Assembly (NCBI RefSeq): GCF_014839805.1
Contig: NC_051142.1
Location: forward strand, 16,338,589 to 16,402,588
Origin: Manduca sexta
Taxonomy: Eukaryota > Arthropoda > Insecta > Lepidoptera > Sphingidae
Length of the DNA: 64,000 nucleotides
Direction of reading: 5' to 3'
Positions 51,601 to 56,349 of this stretch are shown here, piece after piece. Below the pieces are notes generated by a model. The model was given only the letters and a program-made list of their open reading frames with translations, was not told the origin of the DNA and ran no database searches. Within the stretch, counting starts at the first letter, position 1; the number at the start of each line of letters is the position of its first letter. The position numbers were made by a program, and so were the translations under genes.

Positions 51601-54058
51601 GAGGGATTTTAGAGACATTCTGTCATCATTTTGAAGATGATTGAGAATTTAGCAGTTATAGGAGAATTTGTTCGCATTTTAATATTAGATTGTTGTTAGT
51701 TGTAGTCTAACAATAATCGCTTAAGGTAGATGTGTTGGAGCCGAGAAAAATCTTAAAGTTTTAAAAGTTTATCTATCATTCAGATATTCAAATGCTTTCT
51801 TATTTCGTCACCAACTTCAACTCCATGCTACAACTAAGTAATTATTGAGACAAAAAACCCAGTCACAATATTTTTGGCACAATCCGTGATTTAAACTCGG
51901 GACCTTAGCGCGGCAGTCACAAATATGCCAGCGCCGCAGTCAATAATACAAAAATATAAGTAAGTGATTATGAAATGTTTTGCAACGGTTAAATACAAAA
52001 TAAATAAGCATAAACATAGTCACTGAACAGGAAATGATAAAAATGTTGAAATATTTTAATATTAATGCATGCAGTTGCATACGAATTCACACAGAATATA
52101 ATATACCTAATGTCAAACTTCGAACATTATTTTGATTATTTTAAAAATAACAATGTAATTACTGAGCACATAAATGAGTCATCTGCTGGTAAGGATCATG
52201 GTCATCCATAAAAACATTTAATACCAACAGAATGGTTAGTACGTTACCTAAAGCTGTAATCACACGGGGCTAGTACTACGTGATTGACTGCTTTGAGCAA
52301 GCGCCTAGCATTTTAATTAGAGCAACTGCACTACGCGCGCGGTACGCAGTTTGCGTTGCATCGCTTGTTGACTTAATCAGTCAACGGCTGACTTCATGAA
52401 TCGGGATTCAGTCGACCTCTATCTTTATCCCTCAAACTATTATGGTGTTGCGACTTTTATTTCAGAGTAAAATTGACGGAGAATTGTTGATGCGTTCTTT
52501 TGTTTTTTTTTTATTCTCAGGCGAGTAACTCGACTGTCGACAACACAGTGACTGCCCAAGGCCAGTACACACCATTAGAACTAAGGTGACCTAAGTGAAA
52601 AAAGACGATTTGTGGGAAACAAATAAAAAAGGTTTGAAAACAATATAAACGGCAGTAAACAAGGCGGTCGCGGCGAAAGTGTGAATATGTTTCTTTTCTA
52701 TAATTTTGTCTTTTTCTCGTCATAGGATTATAGATCATGCTTTGGAAGAATGTTTTTTAACAAAACCAAAAAATATATAAATTTTGAGTAAGGCCTCTTT
52801 AGTTCTAAGTGTACGAGTGGCAACATTCATAACTCAGAATTAAAATCACTATAGGATACTGCAATCGTGTGATATCGAATGAGTCCGATATTATTCGGAA
52901 ATTAACTAATCACTACATCCTTTAAACCAGAACACTTCAGGGACCGTAGCCAACGCGATTTTCTACAATCAATAACGCTATATAAAAAATATATAGGACT
53001 AATATATCTAGAGATAAGTCTGTCACTCGGCGCTGTTATTCCAATACATATTTTTATTGAATAGTAGCTAACCTGACAGACGTTGTCCTGTCTTAAATTT
53101 GAATATTTAATTTATATTAACATTATGTTTATTTTTTATAGCTCTAAAAATAGTCTACAGTTTTGCTGTGGTACACAGGTCCATATGACCAAAATTTTAG
53201 AATATAACCGCGCTTTTTCGGTACACGTATGCAAAGACAATTATTTCCATTTAACTCTGTGTGAATTACTAGCACAATGGCTCTCAAGATTTAGTATGAC
53301 ATAACTTGGGAACCGTTTCATATAACAATAAAACAATAAAGCGGTACAAACAGGTCTCAAACCGTCTATAAGCGATAATTCGTAAGAATTGTTTATTCAC
53401 GAATATATTTCGTAAATTGCGTCATTTGTTAGTGGTAATACTGACACGTATTTTGTGGATTTAAAAACAATGCCGTTTGAAACAACTCACCTTTAATTAA
53501 CATGAAGATAAACTATGCAAAGTATGTGTTTATATTTAACAGACTTGGAATAAAAAGTTATTTTAATTATTTAATAATTAAATATACAAAGGAATATGTA
53601 GAGAAATATTTTAACTGCCTTCGTGGCGCAGTCAGCGATGAGCCGGCTATGGAACGGAAGACCGCAGCTTCGATTCCGAGAAAAATGGTATTTGATCCGC
53701 ATAATTAATTACTTACTTAAATTATTATTATTGTAGAGATCTCAACATTTACATGCACGATACATTTGTATCTCAGTGATGGGATAATCCCAATTCAAAA
53801 AGTACTATTAAACATCATATTATTATATATGTAAGGGTTTCCCAAAGATCTTTTAAATTAAGCGTTTATCTAAGTAATATTAAAAAGAGAAAAAGCACAA
53901 TTAAATACCAAAAATTCAAAAATAACTGCCATTCTCTATTCATTAATATGCATAGATCGAAAACCAAACAATTATAATAATTAAATAAATAATTACTCAC
54001 ACCACTTCATGAGGAATGCGCTCGTCAGCTTTGCGCATATTTTGTCTCTTCCCTGCAT
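6526..54058 (-). CDS. CD36-family class B scavenger receptor gene, 12 coding exons including two alternative first exons (gene-level entry)
   Basis: Two-pass membrane glycoprotein of the CD36/SCARB/LIMP-2 family; relatives bind lipids, lipoproteins or carotenoids at the cell surface or in endo-lysosomes. Coding exons, 5' to 3' on the minus strand: 54001-54058 (1b) or 45706-45763 (1a), 36395-36486, 30270-30430, 29237-29378, 15002-15208, 14154-14380, 11786-11943, 11266-11387, 10741-10866, 8517-8659, 6526-6637. Every intron is GT-AG and all phases join, giving 1548 nt and 515 residues, normal for insect members (about 500-550). Family marks: LLWGYEDP (188-195), DQCNSIAGSDGSIFPP (259-274), a cysteine cluster (327-346), SFPHFYLAD (355-363) and hydrophobic segments at both ends. 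Sequons lie at N79, 89, 111, 117, 222, 279 and 342. Family membership is very secure. The ligand and orthologue are not readable here; I see no reason to call it SNMP, and I leave the symbol blank. Confidence 0.95.
7013..7364. repeat. Long near-perfect inverted repeat (166-bp arms, 20-nt loop)
   Basis: Arms 7013-7178 and 7199-7364 are complementary at 164 of 166 positions. Both outer ends read TTAA-GGTGG. It lies in intron 10 of the receptor, so the pre-mRNA would carry a stable hairpin of about 350 nt. It is probably a fold-back MITE with TTAA target preference; the near-identity of the arms implies recent origin or arm-to-arm conversion. Confidence 0.85.
7860..8095. repeat. Interspersed repeat, GCAGCCTTCATGGTCACGG family, copy 1
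   Basis: Diverged copy (7910-8060 best preserved), sharing the block GCAGCCTTCATGGTCACGG and a downstream AAAGTTACAATATCTACCTAC block with the copy at 47777-48105. Lies in intron 10. Confidence 0.65.
8240..8500. repeat. Two-copy tandem duplication (~121 bp period) beside the exon 10 donor
   Basis: AACTATATATTGAATGTATT begins at 8240 and again at 8361, each followed by an A- or T-rich stretch and then AATAAAACCC-x2-TACACATAT. The second copy ends about 15 nt from the weak exon 10 splice donor. Confidence 0.75.
8517..8659 (-). CDS. Scavenger receptor exon 10 (TM2)
   Basis: Residues 432-478 plus two bases of Arg479. It encodes the juxtamembrane segment GIDELPSQVTSLLRLATKVP and the second membrane helix (about 458-478, GWGLSALGALLVLLAVTCLI). 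Acceptor TCTCCTCAG|GGT. The donor is the weak ATCAG|GTAACG. If the intron is retained, the reading continues AGG TAA and stops at 8513-8515, giving a 479-residue receptor with one residue after TM2. If spliced, Arg479 (AG+A) continues into exon 11. The acceptor lies inside a 55-bp tandem repeat unit. Confidence 0.93.
8727..9042 (+). mobile_element. tRNA-derived SINE family A, near full length
   Basis: Head GCGATAGCCTAGTTGGGTG, a B-box-like GGTTTAAATCC, the conserved CAATCCGCACTAGGCCAGCG, a CTCAGTAGTAGAGAAGGCCC block and a 3' tail ending GGGCTGATATTTTTATTAT. Other copies: 13779-14099 (minus), 24913-25233 (plus), 40430-40720 (minus), with fragments near 29958, 38705, 49600 and 50420. It sits between units of the 55-bp repeat that includes the exon 10 acceptor. 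Confidence 0.88.
9043..9207. repeat. 55-bp tandem repeat, three units, related to the exon 10 acceptor region
   Basis: Units start at 9043, 9098 and 9153 (AT[A/G]CCCTAA-x-[A/G]AGATTCGATAGCGCT). A fourth related unit, 8655-8710, spans the intron 9/exon 10 boundary (ATACCCTGAGGAGACGCGAT). On the minus strand each unit carries a CTNNTTAG|GG or similar acceptor-like stretch. Confidence 0.75.
9215..9298 (-). repeat. Retroelement tail fragment, 'GTCCACTGCTGAACATAG' family
   Basis: The minus strand reads CATCATCATCAGTCACATAA, then a GTCCACTGCTGAACATAG block. The same family occurs on the plus strand at 34505-34605 and 36176-36345. A G16 run follows at 9296-9311. Confidence 0.55.
9656..10662 (-). 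mobile_element. Non-autonomous Helitron-like element with five 123-bp monomers
   Basis: Reading on the minus strand, it begins TCTATACTATTATATAAAGC, then (GTTT)n, then five head-to-tail monomers. The monomer block CATTACTGC[T/C]CCGCTCC occurs at 9985, 10108, 10231, 10354 and 10477, exactly 123 bp apart. The distal end has a GC-rich hairpin (GCGGGCGGAGCCGCGAG) and terminates in CTAG before T. This end structure matches lepidopteran Helitron-like non-autonomous elements. Unusually large for the family because of the monomer array. Lies in intron 9. Confidence 0.85.
10741..10866 (-). CDS. Scavenger receptor exon 9
   Basis: Residues 390-431, phase 0 on both sides. Acceptor TTCACAG|GAG, donor GAG|GTTAGT. 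It encodes EMGIAMRARARIQINLAVSQ and ends PDIVFPILWFEE, the family block just before the final juxtamembrane helix. Family members usually have a Gly at the exon 8/9 boundary ('pxTG'); here the boundary reads QP-EMG. Confidence 0.95.
11078..11235 (+). repeat. Two tandem copies of the GCCGGCATAATT family
   Basis: GGCCGGCATAATTGTGTCGA occurs near 11078 and again near 11172, each followed by a GGGACAAT-x-GTC block. Lies in the 399-nt intron between exons 8 and 9. Confidence 0.65.
11266..11387 (-). CDS. Scavenger receptor exon 8
   Basis: Asp349 to Pro389. Acceptor TTTTTTCAG|AC, donor CCC|GTGAGT. It encodes SPIMLSFPHFYLADPSL (350-366) and HRLFIDVQP (381-389), the conserved 'PHF..aD' and 'h.t.idi.P' blocks on the beta-barrel side of the ectodomain, near the wall of the lipid tunnel in family structures. 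Confidence 0.96.
11786..11943 (-). CDS. Scavenger receptor exon 7 (cysteine cluster)
   Basis: Rest of Arg296 to Tyr348, plus one base of Asp349. Acceptor ATCGGCAG|G, donor ATG|GTGAGT. It encodes NRCYCPAGPPCAPNG (325-339) and NVSLC (342-346), giving Cys327, 329, 335 and 346, with a sequon at N342. Together with Cys261 and Cys290 this makes the six-cysteine set of the family, none missing. Confidence 0.96.
12316..12600 (+). repeat. SINE-like family B copy
   Basis: Shares GCTTGCCGTT[A/C]GCCTGATGGT, AACACCTT-x-AATTA, GTGAGATGTTAAGTCTTA and the terminal hairpin CTCTCACATATGAGAG with copies at 20065-20285, 22470-22780 and 27112-27400; fragments near 20455, 38520 and 43293. Class uncertain (SINE or MITE). 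Confidence 0.7.
13395..13765 (-). repeat. Two fragments of an interspersed family (CGGAGATCAGCC family)
   Basis: Two adjacent diverged copies (13400-13500 and 13560-13760), each with CCACAGCG-x-CAAATCTCA-type and GGAGA-x-CAGCCAG blocks; a third copy is at 50575-50830. The overlapping short ORFs here on both strands are by-products of the repeat. Confidence 0.55.
13779..14099 (-). mobile_element. tRNA-derived SINE family A, inverted copy
   Basis: Reverse complement of the 8727 SINE, with the AGTCCACCACGCTGGCCCAG and CAACTAGGCTATC ends intact. It ends about 55 nt from the exon 6 donor. Confidence 0.85.
14154..14380 (-). CDS. Scavenger receptor exon 6
   Basis: Residues 221-295 plus two bases of Arg296. 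Acceptor TCTCTCAG|AAA, donor AG|GTGAGT. It contains DVVTMFTGATDI (227-238) and the hallmark TDQCNSIAGSDGSIFPP (258-274). Cys261 and Cys290 are the first two of six ectodomain cysteines that form three disulfides in family structures. Sequons at N222 and N279. Confidence 0.96.
14555..14690 (+). mobile_element. Helitron-like element, 3' end fragment
   Basis: Contains ATTTCGATGAAATTTGGTGT, a GATCCTGGGAAGG block and a GAGCAAAAGATAGT end (family end GAGCAAAAGCTAGT, here mutated). Lies in the exon 5-6 intron. Confidence 0.6.
15002..15208 (-). CDS. Scavenger receptor exon 5
   Basis: Residues 152-220 in phase 0 on both sides. Acceptor TTTCCCAG|AGC, donor GGT|GTAAGT. It encodes the helical apex region, an important surface in ligand binding by CD36-family proteins, followed by VSVGQLLWGYEDPLL (183-197), the most recognisable family signature, and ends EEFGLFYG, which continues into KNGTS of exon 6 as in LIMP-2-like members. 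Confidence 0.96.
15774..15935. repeat. GCAGCCTTCATGGTCACGG family, copy 2
   Basis: Begins TTTCTTATGTTTACGCGAAT, then TCTCCCGACGTTTCGAAGAC and the family block, then an inverted arm ending AAATAGTTTAATTTCAA. The arms can pair as a stem. Confidence 0.75.
16790..16960 (-). repeat. Family C SINE, 3' portion (degenerate)
   Basis: CACGCCTCTATCTCATTGGG, then GTAGGCAGAG, matches the tail of the family C tRNA-derived SINE (better copies at 23650-23910 and 26780-27050). Confidence 0.4.
18737..20031. mobile_element. TIR DNA transposon remnant (Harbinger-like?)
   Basis: CCGCCTTATTAC at 18738 and GTAATAAGGCGG ending at 20030 are exact inverted ends. Inward, both arms repeat AGTACT/AGTACC-GGGTTTA-type blocks over about 150 nt. 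The outer flanks both offer TAT, compatible with a 3-bp target duplication as in PIF/Harbinger elements. The interior is mostly degenerate, with a 30-codon ORF at 18977. Superfamily is an inference. Confidence 0.65.
18977..19069 (+). pseudogene. Short ORF inside the TIR element, possible transposase N-terminus remnant
   Basis: 30 codons, starting MEINLIDLMDLEDLKMLG and ending FNRPRSFR before TAG. Acidic, leucine-rich, then basic. It is the only coding-looking stretch in the element. I cannot match it to a transposase domain, so the assignment rests on its location alone. Confidence 0.25.
20065..20285 (+). repeat. SINE-like family B copy, truncated
   Basis: GAGCTTGCCGTTCGCCTGAT, CAACACCTTGAATTACAAAG and GAGACATGAGATGTCTTATT match the other family B copies. 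It begins just past the TIR element. Confidence 0.65.
21622..21850. repeat. GCAGCCTTCATGG family, copy 3 (palindromic)
   Basis: TTCTTATGTTTACGCGACTG head, then TTTTATCGTGGTTTTAATAT, TCTCCCGACGGTTCGAAGAC and a central palindrome around 21740-21765. The second arm repeats the sequence inverted to about 21840, so the whole unit can fold into a hairpin of about 100-bp arms. Confidence 0.75.
22470..22780 (+). repeat. SINE-like family B copy, near full length
   Basis: Runs from TTGACGAGACAAGCTTGCCG to the terminal GTGAGAAACCTATCACCAGT, with all internal blocks of the 12316 and 27112 copies. Confidence 0.75.
23205..23310 (+). repeat. GCCGGCATAATT family copy
   Basis: AGCCGGCATAATTATGTCGT, then a CTCAGTCGACATTCTATTGG block and a CCACTTACCATCAGGTGCAG end; the reverse complement of the 4630 copy. 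Confidence 0.65.
23650..23910 (-). mobile_element. tRNA-derived SINE family C, inverted copy
   Basis: On the minus strand the head reads CTGCCTAGTTGGCGTTGTTG, with a B-box-like GGTCTGGGTTTCCATTCCCG; the 3' end carries the AGGCATGAGTG tail block. Family members: 26780-27050 (plus), 50838-51068 (minus), partial at 48760-48930 and 51855-51945. Confidence 0.65.
24913..25233 (+). mobile_element. tRNA-derived SINE family A, full-length copy
   Basis: Head AGCGATGGCCTAAGTGGGTA, B-box GGATCGAATCC, core CAATCCGCACTAGGCCAGCG, tail GGGCTGATATTATTATTATA. The best-preserved copy in the window. Confidence 0.88.
25545..25780. repeat. GC-richer interspersed repeat remnant
   Basis: CAGTGGCGTAGCTCGGGTCC at the left and a CCCGGGGACTGCGTCC block at the right resemble the ends of widespread hAT-type or LINE-derived repeats. 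The plus-strand ORF across it (25499-25780) has no recognisable domain. Confidence 0.35.
26205..26290. other. CpG-rich island inside intron 4
   Basis: About 85 nt with many CG dinucleotides in AT-rich DNA. It could be an internal promoter or enhancer, or part of an unrecognised repeat. No splice signals fitting the receptor gene. Confidence 0.4.
26780..27050 (+). mobile_element. tRNA-derived SINE family C, full-length copy
   Basis: Head CTTGGCGTAGTTGTATTACA, B-box region around 26858 (GAATCCCGGGTCGGGCAAAG), tail CCCTTTCGGGGATAAAAAGG, then an AT-rich end (AAAATAATAATTG). Confidence 0.7.
27112..27400 (+). repeat. SINE-like family B copy, near full length
   Basis: From GACATGACAAGCTTGCCGTT to the terminal hairpin CTCTCACATATGAGAG and CTACCACCAGTAAG. 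Confidence 0.75.
27971..28136 (+). mobile_element. Short Helitron-like element
   Basis: 5' TATACTAATATATAAAGC, (GTTT)-type start, GAACGCGCTAATCTCAGG, 3' AATCACAGCTAG before T. 166 bp, intact ends. The 5' TC is changed to AC. Confidence 0.75.
28489..28786 (+). mobile_element. Short Helitron-like element
   Basis: 5' TCTATACTAATATACAAAGC, interior GCGCTAATCTTAGGAAC, 3' GGAACCGCAGGTAAAAGCTAG before T. The 298-bp element sits 450 nt from exon 4. Confidence 0.8.
29158..29172. repeat. G15 homopolymer beside a short duplication, 65 nt past the exon 4 donor
   Basis: GAGGTAACTCGTCT-type blocks at 29143-29157 and 29192-29206 flank the G run. The run is C-rich on the transcribed (minus-sense) RNA. Confidence 0.7.
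29237..29378 (-). CDS. Scavenger receptor exon 4
   Basis: Completes Ser104 and encodes 105-151, from EEWEKVNI to VVVPNIPML. Acceptor GTTCCAG|C, donor CTG|GTGAGT. Sequons at N111 and N117. The VPNIPML block corresponds to the conserved 'NiP.l' element preceding the helical part of the ectodomain. Joining directly to exon 5 gives an uninterrupted family alignment, so no exon is missing in the 14 kb intron that separates them. A 15-nt G run lies about 65 nt past the donor. Confidence 0.95.
30270..30430 (-). CDS. Scavenger receptor exon 3
   Basis: Residues 51-104 (phase 0 in, phase 2 out). Acceptor CCCACAG|GAG, donor CTC|GTGAGT. It carries the family block L-x-PG-S-x-x-F-x-x-W followed by VYVYNVTNADEF (residues 75-86), which matches the conserved 'yxFNvTN' stretch near the start of all CD36 ectodomains. 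Sequons at N79 and N89. It ends in the conserved ELGPYVYS, Ser104 being split across the junction. Confidence 0.95.
30545..30745. repeat. GCAGCCTTCATGGTCACGG family, copy 4 (palindromic)
   Basis: TTTCTTATGTTTACGCGAAT head; GTTTCGAAGACTTTGCAGCC then GGACCATGAAGGCTGCAAAG form an almost perfect inverted repeat about GGTCACGGGGGGGACC at 30673-30688. It ends about 60 nt before the next AT-rich intron stretch. Confidence 0.75.
32195..32460 (-). repeat. Probable non-coding interspersed repeat
   Basis: Moderately GC-rich segment in intron 2 with a 77-codon minus-strand ORF of no recognised family. Its downstream neighbour (32510-32570) shares a TTCATAGTTTTCTT-x-GG block with 11500-11530, which suggests repeat origin. 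Confidence 0.3.
34505..34605 (+). repeat. Retroelement tail fragment, 'GTCCA..GAACATAGGCC' family
   Basis: ATGTCCAATATTGAACATAG then GCCTCCCTCAAAGAATTCCA, a degenerate match to the copy at 36176-36345. Confidence 0.45.
36176..36345 (+). repeat. Retroelement tail fragment, same family, better preserved
   Basis: ATCATCATCATCCACCTTTA, GCAGTCCACTACTGGACATA, GGTCTCCTCCAATACTCGCC, then GAAGGCGTCCCACACTATGC: the block order of a widespread lepidopteran retroelement tail. It ends about 50 nt from exon 2. Confidence 0.6.
36395..36486 (-). CDS. Scavenger receptor exon 2 (TM1)
   Basis: Residues 20-50. It opens after a TTTGCAG acceptor and closes with CAT|GTAAGT. It encodes the first membrane helix (about residues 20-43, rich in Leu/Val/Ile/Ala with Cys36) and the start of the ectodomain, ending FIDH before exon 3 continues ELVLRPGS. 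The acceptor phase accepts either first exon. There is no in-frame Met in the exon before TM1, so an upstream start exon is required, which is what led to the search for exons 1a and 1b. Confidence 0.93.
37060..37189. repeat. Imperfect inverted repeat with ~90-nt loop
   Basis: TGACGTATAATGACGTTAAACG (37060-37081) against CGTTTAACGTTATACGTCA (37171-37189): about 19 pairs with a 2-3 nt bulge. Lies in intron 1, 0.6 kb upstream of exon 2. It could be a MITE end or a structured RNA. Confidence 0.5.
38705..39150 (+). mobile_element. SINE A fragment followed by a truncated Helitron-like element
   Basis: 38705-38790 carries the degenerate SINE A end (AACGTGGTGGACTAAAAGCC). From about 38795, ACTATTATATAAAGCTGAAG plus GTTTGTTTGTTTG opens a Helitron-like copy that fades near 39150 without a CTAG end. 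Confidence 0.6.
39525..39650 (+). mobile_element. Helitron-like element, 5' fragment
   Basis: TCTATACCATTATATAAAGT, GTTTGTTTGTTGGAACGCGC, then TATTGGTTCGAATTGAAAAA and GATAGCCCATTTATC: the same order as one monomer of the 9656-10662 element. Truncated at the 3' end. Confidence 0.65.
39907..40294. mobile_element. hAT-type MITE with target-site duplication
   Basis: TIRs CAGGGCCGTAGCTA and TAGCTACGGCCCTG are exactly inverted. The 8-bp flanks TGTCGACT and TGTCGAAT match at 7 of 8 positions. The 388-bp body contains repeated GCCCTACCTTAA and no transposase. Confidence 0.88.
40430..40720 (-). mobile_element. tRNA-derived SINE family A, inverted copy
   Basis: Reverse complement of the family: GTATTATATACTGTCCCACT, AGTCCACCACGCTGGCCTAG, GGGATTTAAACC (B-box) and CAACTAGGCTATCGC at the head. 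A short internal deletion falls in the middle third. Confidence 0.82.
42516..42724 (+). mobile_element. Short Helitron-like element
   Basis: 5' TCTATGCATATTATAAAACG; interior GATTTACTCAAAATCTATTG and AATTTGGTATGGAGATAGTT; 3' GAGCGAAACCGCGAGCAAAA then ACTAG before T. 209 bp. Confidence 0.78.
45706..45763 (-). CDS. First coding exon 1a of the scavenger receptor
   Basis: Encodes the 19-residue leader MALRSISRMVEYAKRNRKI plus one nucleotide (A), then a GTGAGT donor at 45705-45700. A joined to GG of exon 2 makes Arg20, followed by TM1. The ATG is preceded in frame by a TAA 18 nt upstream, so this is the first usable start in the exon; a second in-frame ATG (Met9) is possible but would shorten the leader. 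The leader has six Arg/Lys, fitting the positive-inside rule for a short cytosolic N-terminus before TM1. Immediately upstream (45840-45905) is CpG-rich DNA in otherwise AT-rich sequence, a likely promoter or 5' UTR. An upstream 75-codon ORF ending at 45766 would be a uORF if transcription starts above 45993. Confidence 0.82.
45840..45905 (-). promoter_or_regulatory. CpG-rich upstream region of exon 1a (probable promoter/5' UTR)
   Basis: About 60 nt with many CG dinucleotides, starting roughly 80 nt upstream of the exon 1a ATG, in a surround that is mostly A and T. No clear TATA box is correctly placed; CCAGTCACT in the minus-strand sense weakly resembles an arthropod initiator. Promoter function is inferred from position and composition. 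Confidence 0.45.
46335..46405. promoter_or_regulatory. CpG-rich block 0.6 kb upstream of exon 1a
   Basis: Dense CG dinucleotides in an AT-rich intron/flank. It could be the distal part of the exon 1a promoter or an untranslated leader exon. No splice donor that I would trust was found beside it. Confidence 0.3.
47777..48105. repeat. GCAGCCTTCATGGTCACGG family, copy 5, with direct flanks
   Basis: The longest copy. TAGATAATATTGA occurs at both borders (left 47779-47791, right near 48090), suggesting a 13-bp target duplication. The arms AAACTAATTTTCCGGATTCT and its inverted partner AATTCGGAAAATTAGTTT enclose the family block; TTCGCGTAAACATAAGAAAT closes it. Confidence 0.75.
50405..51070. repeat. 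Cluster of SINE and interspersed repeat fragments
   Basis: SINE A 3' portion at 50420-50530 (CAATCCGCACTAGGCCAGCG), then the CGGAGATCAGCC family at 50575-50830, then an inverted SINE C at 50838-51068 (GGACCTTAGCACTG and GTAATACAACTATGCCACTG at its head). Confidence 0.65.
51115..51314 (-). mobile_element. Short Helitron-like element
   Basis: Read on the minus strand: TCTATATATATTATAAAAC at the 5' end, AAATTTGGTATGG inside, and a GCGGGCGAATCCGCGAGCAA hairpin before AGCTAG at the 3' end. 200 bp, ends well preserved. Confidence 0.8.
53615..53695 (+). repeat. tRNA-like SINE head fragment
   Basis: GCCTTCGTGGCGCAGTCAGC resembles an A box and CAGCTTCGATTCCGAG a B box, about 45 nt apart. No complete cloverleaf (no acceptor stem pairing), so it is a SINE head, not a tRNA gene. 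Confidence 0.5.
54001..54058 (-). CDS. Alternative first coding exon 1b of the scavenger receptor
   Basis: Encodes the 19-residue leader MQGRDKICAKLTSAFLMKW plus one nucleotide (T), followed by a consensus GTGAGT donor at 54000-53995. T joined to the GG that opens exon 2 makes Trp20, then LVLAIAVV of TM1. Coding length (58 nt), phase and residue number match exon 1a exactly, so it can replace 1a without disturbing the receptor. The leader would be cytosolic, is mildly basic, and has a cysteine at position 8; mammalian CD36 is palmitoylated on N-terminal cysteines, so acylation here is an inference. CpG-rich sequence lies just upstream (54155-54240, minus-strand sense), as expected for a separate promoter. 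Splicing to exon 2 would remove 17.5 kb, including exon 1a. No transcript evidence is available. Confidence 0.72.
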
Positions 54059-54154
54059 TATGATATTGTTTTTAAAACAGTATACGACACAAAACGGAAC
54101 AACACTGTCACATCACACGCACGACACAGCAGGCACACGGTTTCATTTGTTTTA

Positions 54155-54240
54155 TGTCGTCGGTGACTCGGACGTGCTTTCGCCGCGACGGCTGGTAGGC
54201 GACTGGCGTGCGATCAAGCGCAGGCGACTCTGCAATCAAA
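54155..54240 (-). promoter_or_regulatory. CpG-rich upstream region of exon 1b (probable promoter/5' UTR)
   Basis: A run of CG-rich sequence about 100-180 nt upstream of the exon 1b ATG, isolated in AT-rich DNA. Its arrangement parallels that at exon 1a, and this is the main positional support for a second promoter. An in-frame TGA precedes the ATG by about 55 nt, so the leader is not a fragment of a longer ORF. Confidence 0.45.
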
Positions 54241-55091
54241 GGAAAAATTTTAAGCCTCTGCTGTAGCTAGGCGGAAGCGGGAGCGATTGTGACATTCGTA
54301 GGTTCCGGCTTAATGGGACCAATTAGCCTTCTTTATTCTAGAGGGGAAAAACATTAATCACTTAAAGGTAATTTGATAACTTCAAATTAAAGCTTAACAT
54401 TAAAGGCTTTGCTATAGCCTATACTTCTGAAACGGTTAACAAGCAGCTATTACCTATACATTCTCGTCCCATATGATAGAGTACCGAGCTAGCTTAATAT
54501 AGTATCAAATTCAACCTTCAGTTCCTCACAACATATGTGTTTTTCACACATCCCGACCCAAAAACTTTAAAACTAGAAATATAAATAGTTATACAACGAT
54601 TCAATAATTGGTTAAAAAGACCTCTACTATAACCATCGATAGCCATAACAATCTCTAAAACCAGATCGAGCGTGAATAGGTTGTAGTAGAGTCTGTCTTA
54701 GTGACAGCACGAAACACAACAGCCAATCTTCAGCTGCAGAATACAGTGAATCTTGAACTAACCGGCAAAATACAGAAACTATTATAAAAAATATGCGTGG
54801 TATCGCGTTAATGTAGTACCTGATTTTACTTAGTGAAGAGCCAATTCAGAATTTCACTGTGAAAAGAATGACTTGATACATAATGGTATACACCCTTGGT
54901 CAATAGAAGCAGTGCCGGCCTGAGGGGTTGGCGGGCGGTCCAACCGCCCTGGTTCTCGTATCCGAGGGGCCTCATGCTTGCAAGGAACACAAAAAGAAAA
55001 CATTATCCTCCTTGGGGCTGCGCTTATAAGGGCCACAAAGAACAAAACATTGCCATCTTTCTGCAATCGGGTATAAAGGTCTCAAAAATAC

Positions 55092-55274
55092 CAGGGGCCT
55101 TATTCTCTATCCCGCACGTTATTTTAACAGAGCATAACAAGCACGTAACACAACGCATCATGTTTAGGACTATAGAAATTTGGCTTACAGAATACCATTT
55201 CACGCACATTTCTCGAAGATAACATGACACGGCTGCGTTATGCGTTTACACTATCATACAGAATAAGGGCCCTG
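55092..55274. mobile_element. MITE with CAGGGGCCTTATTCT inverted ends
   Basis: Left CAGGGGCCTTATTCTCTAT and the right reverse complement CAGGGCCCTTATTCTGTAT match at 17 of 19 positions across 183 bp. hAT-like CAGGG ends, but I see no clear 8-bp duplication. Confidence 0.65.
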
Positions 55275-56349
55275 CTACCTGAAACCTTGCATCAGACAAG
55301 ACCGGCAGTGCATGAAGGTGTAAGTCCCTACGACATAAAAGTGTGATCCAGTCCTATTAAACACCACACGAATCACTTTACTAATATGCATTAAACCAGC
55401 ACATTGTTAATTCGTGTAATGACGTAATCATTTAATAACCAACACTGTCACGCAGTTAAATTATAGTTTACATAGAAACATTAACTAACGCAGTAAAAGT
55501 TCATTTATTGTTTATTTCTTAGAATACCACGTTAAACATGATACTGACCTCGTGTATGTAATTTATGTGATTTATTTTATAAAATACGAGAAAATGAGGC
55601 CATTGATGGTCATAAGCGGTCATTTGCATTTATTAAAAAAGGCTTGGCACAAGATATATTAAACTGTAGAGTATAACATAATCATTTGCACCGTAAAAAA
55701 TAGAAAATCAATGTTTTTTCACTTCAGCAATTTTAACCTACGAGCTCGTTAGCTTCTTTCGCTGTAGTCAAGAGAATATTGGCAGTCCAAATAAATGATT
55801 ACCTACATATTTTCCACACAAATTACTGACGGGCAAAGTTCTCATCTCTTATAGCATAGGGTTTGAACCAATTATCATAACGCTGGTATACCGCCATAGC
55901 ATCGTTGCTAGCTACCAGTATATAATCCATTGAGAGGACTTTAAAAATAAGATTTTAATAACTTGAATGAGTGTATGTTAACGTATTGTAGCCACAAGCT
56001 GTAGCGTGCTCGCAATCGCTCACGCTCCTCCTATGTTCTAAACTAAATCCCTGATCGCACACTAATATCTGGACCTTAGGTTATATTTAGAAGCTCTAAA
56101 ACAGGCTTTTGTGGACGTGTTCTCTTGTTTTTTTCATCCTAGCACGGCAGAGTATTTAATAATAAACAGTGTAGTGCAAACATAAAACTCAAAAAACAGA
56201 GAGACATGGCTTCCTTTAAAAGCTGATATCGAAACACTATGGTTTTTAAATTTTCTCCATGGCAACGATCGTTCCCGGATCACAAGTACATCCCGCAGAT
56301 AAATACTCAGTATGAACTACACTAGTATTTATTCTTCTTTATTAAGTGC

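Larger units (their letters stand above)
45764..54000. other. Interval between the two first exons (8.2 kb)
   Basis: Beyond the exon 1a upstream CpG block and the listed repeats, I see only AT-rich sequence with short non-descript ORFs. It would be intron for exon 1b transcripts and upstream DNA for exon 1a transcripts. Confidence 0.7.

Noticed and set aside
53615..53695. Possible tRNA gene
   Set aside because: A- and B-box-like motifs are present, but no acceptor or anticodon stem pairing can be drawn; better explained as a SINE head.
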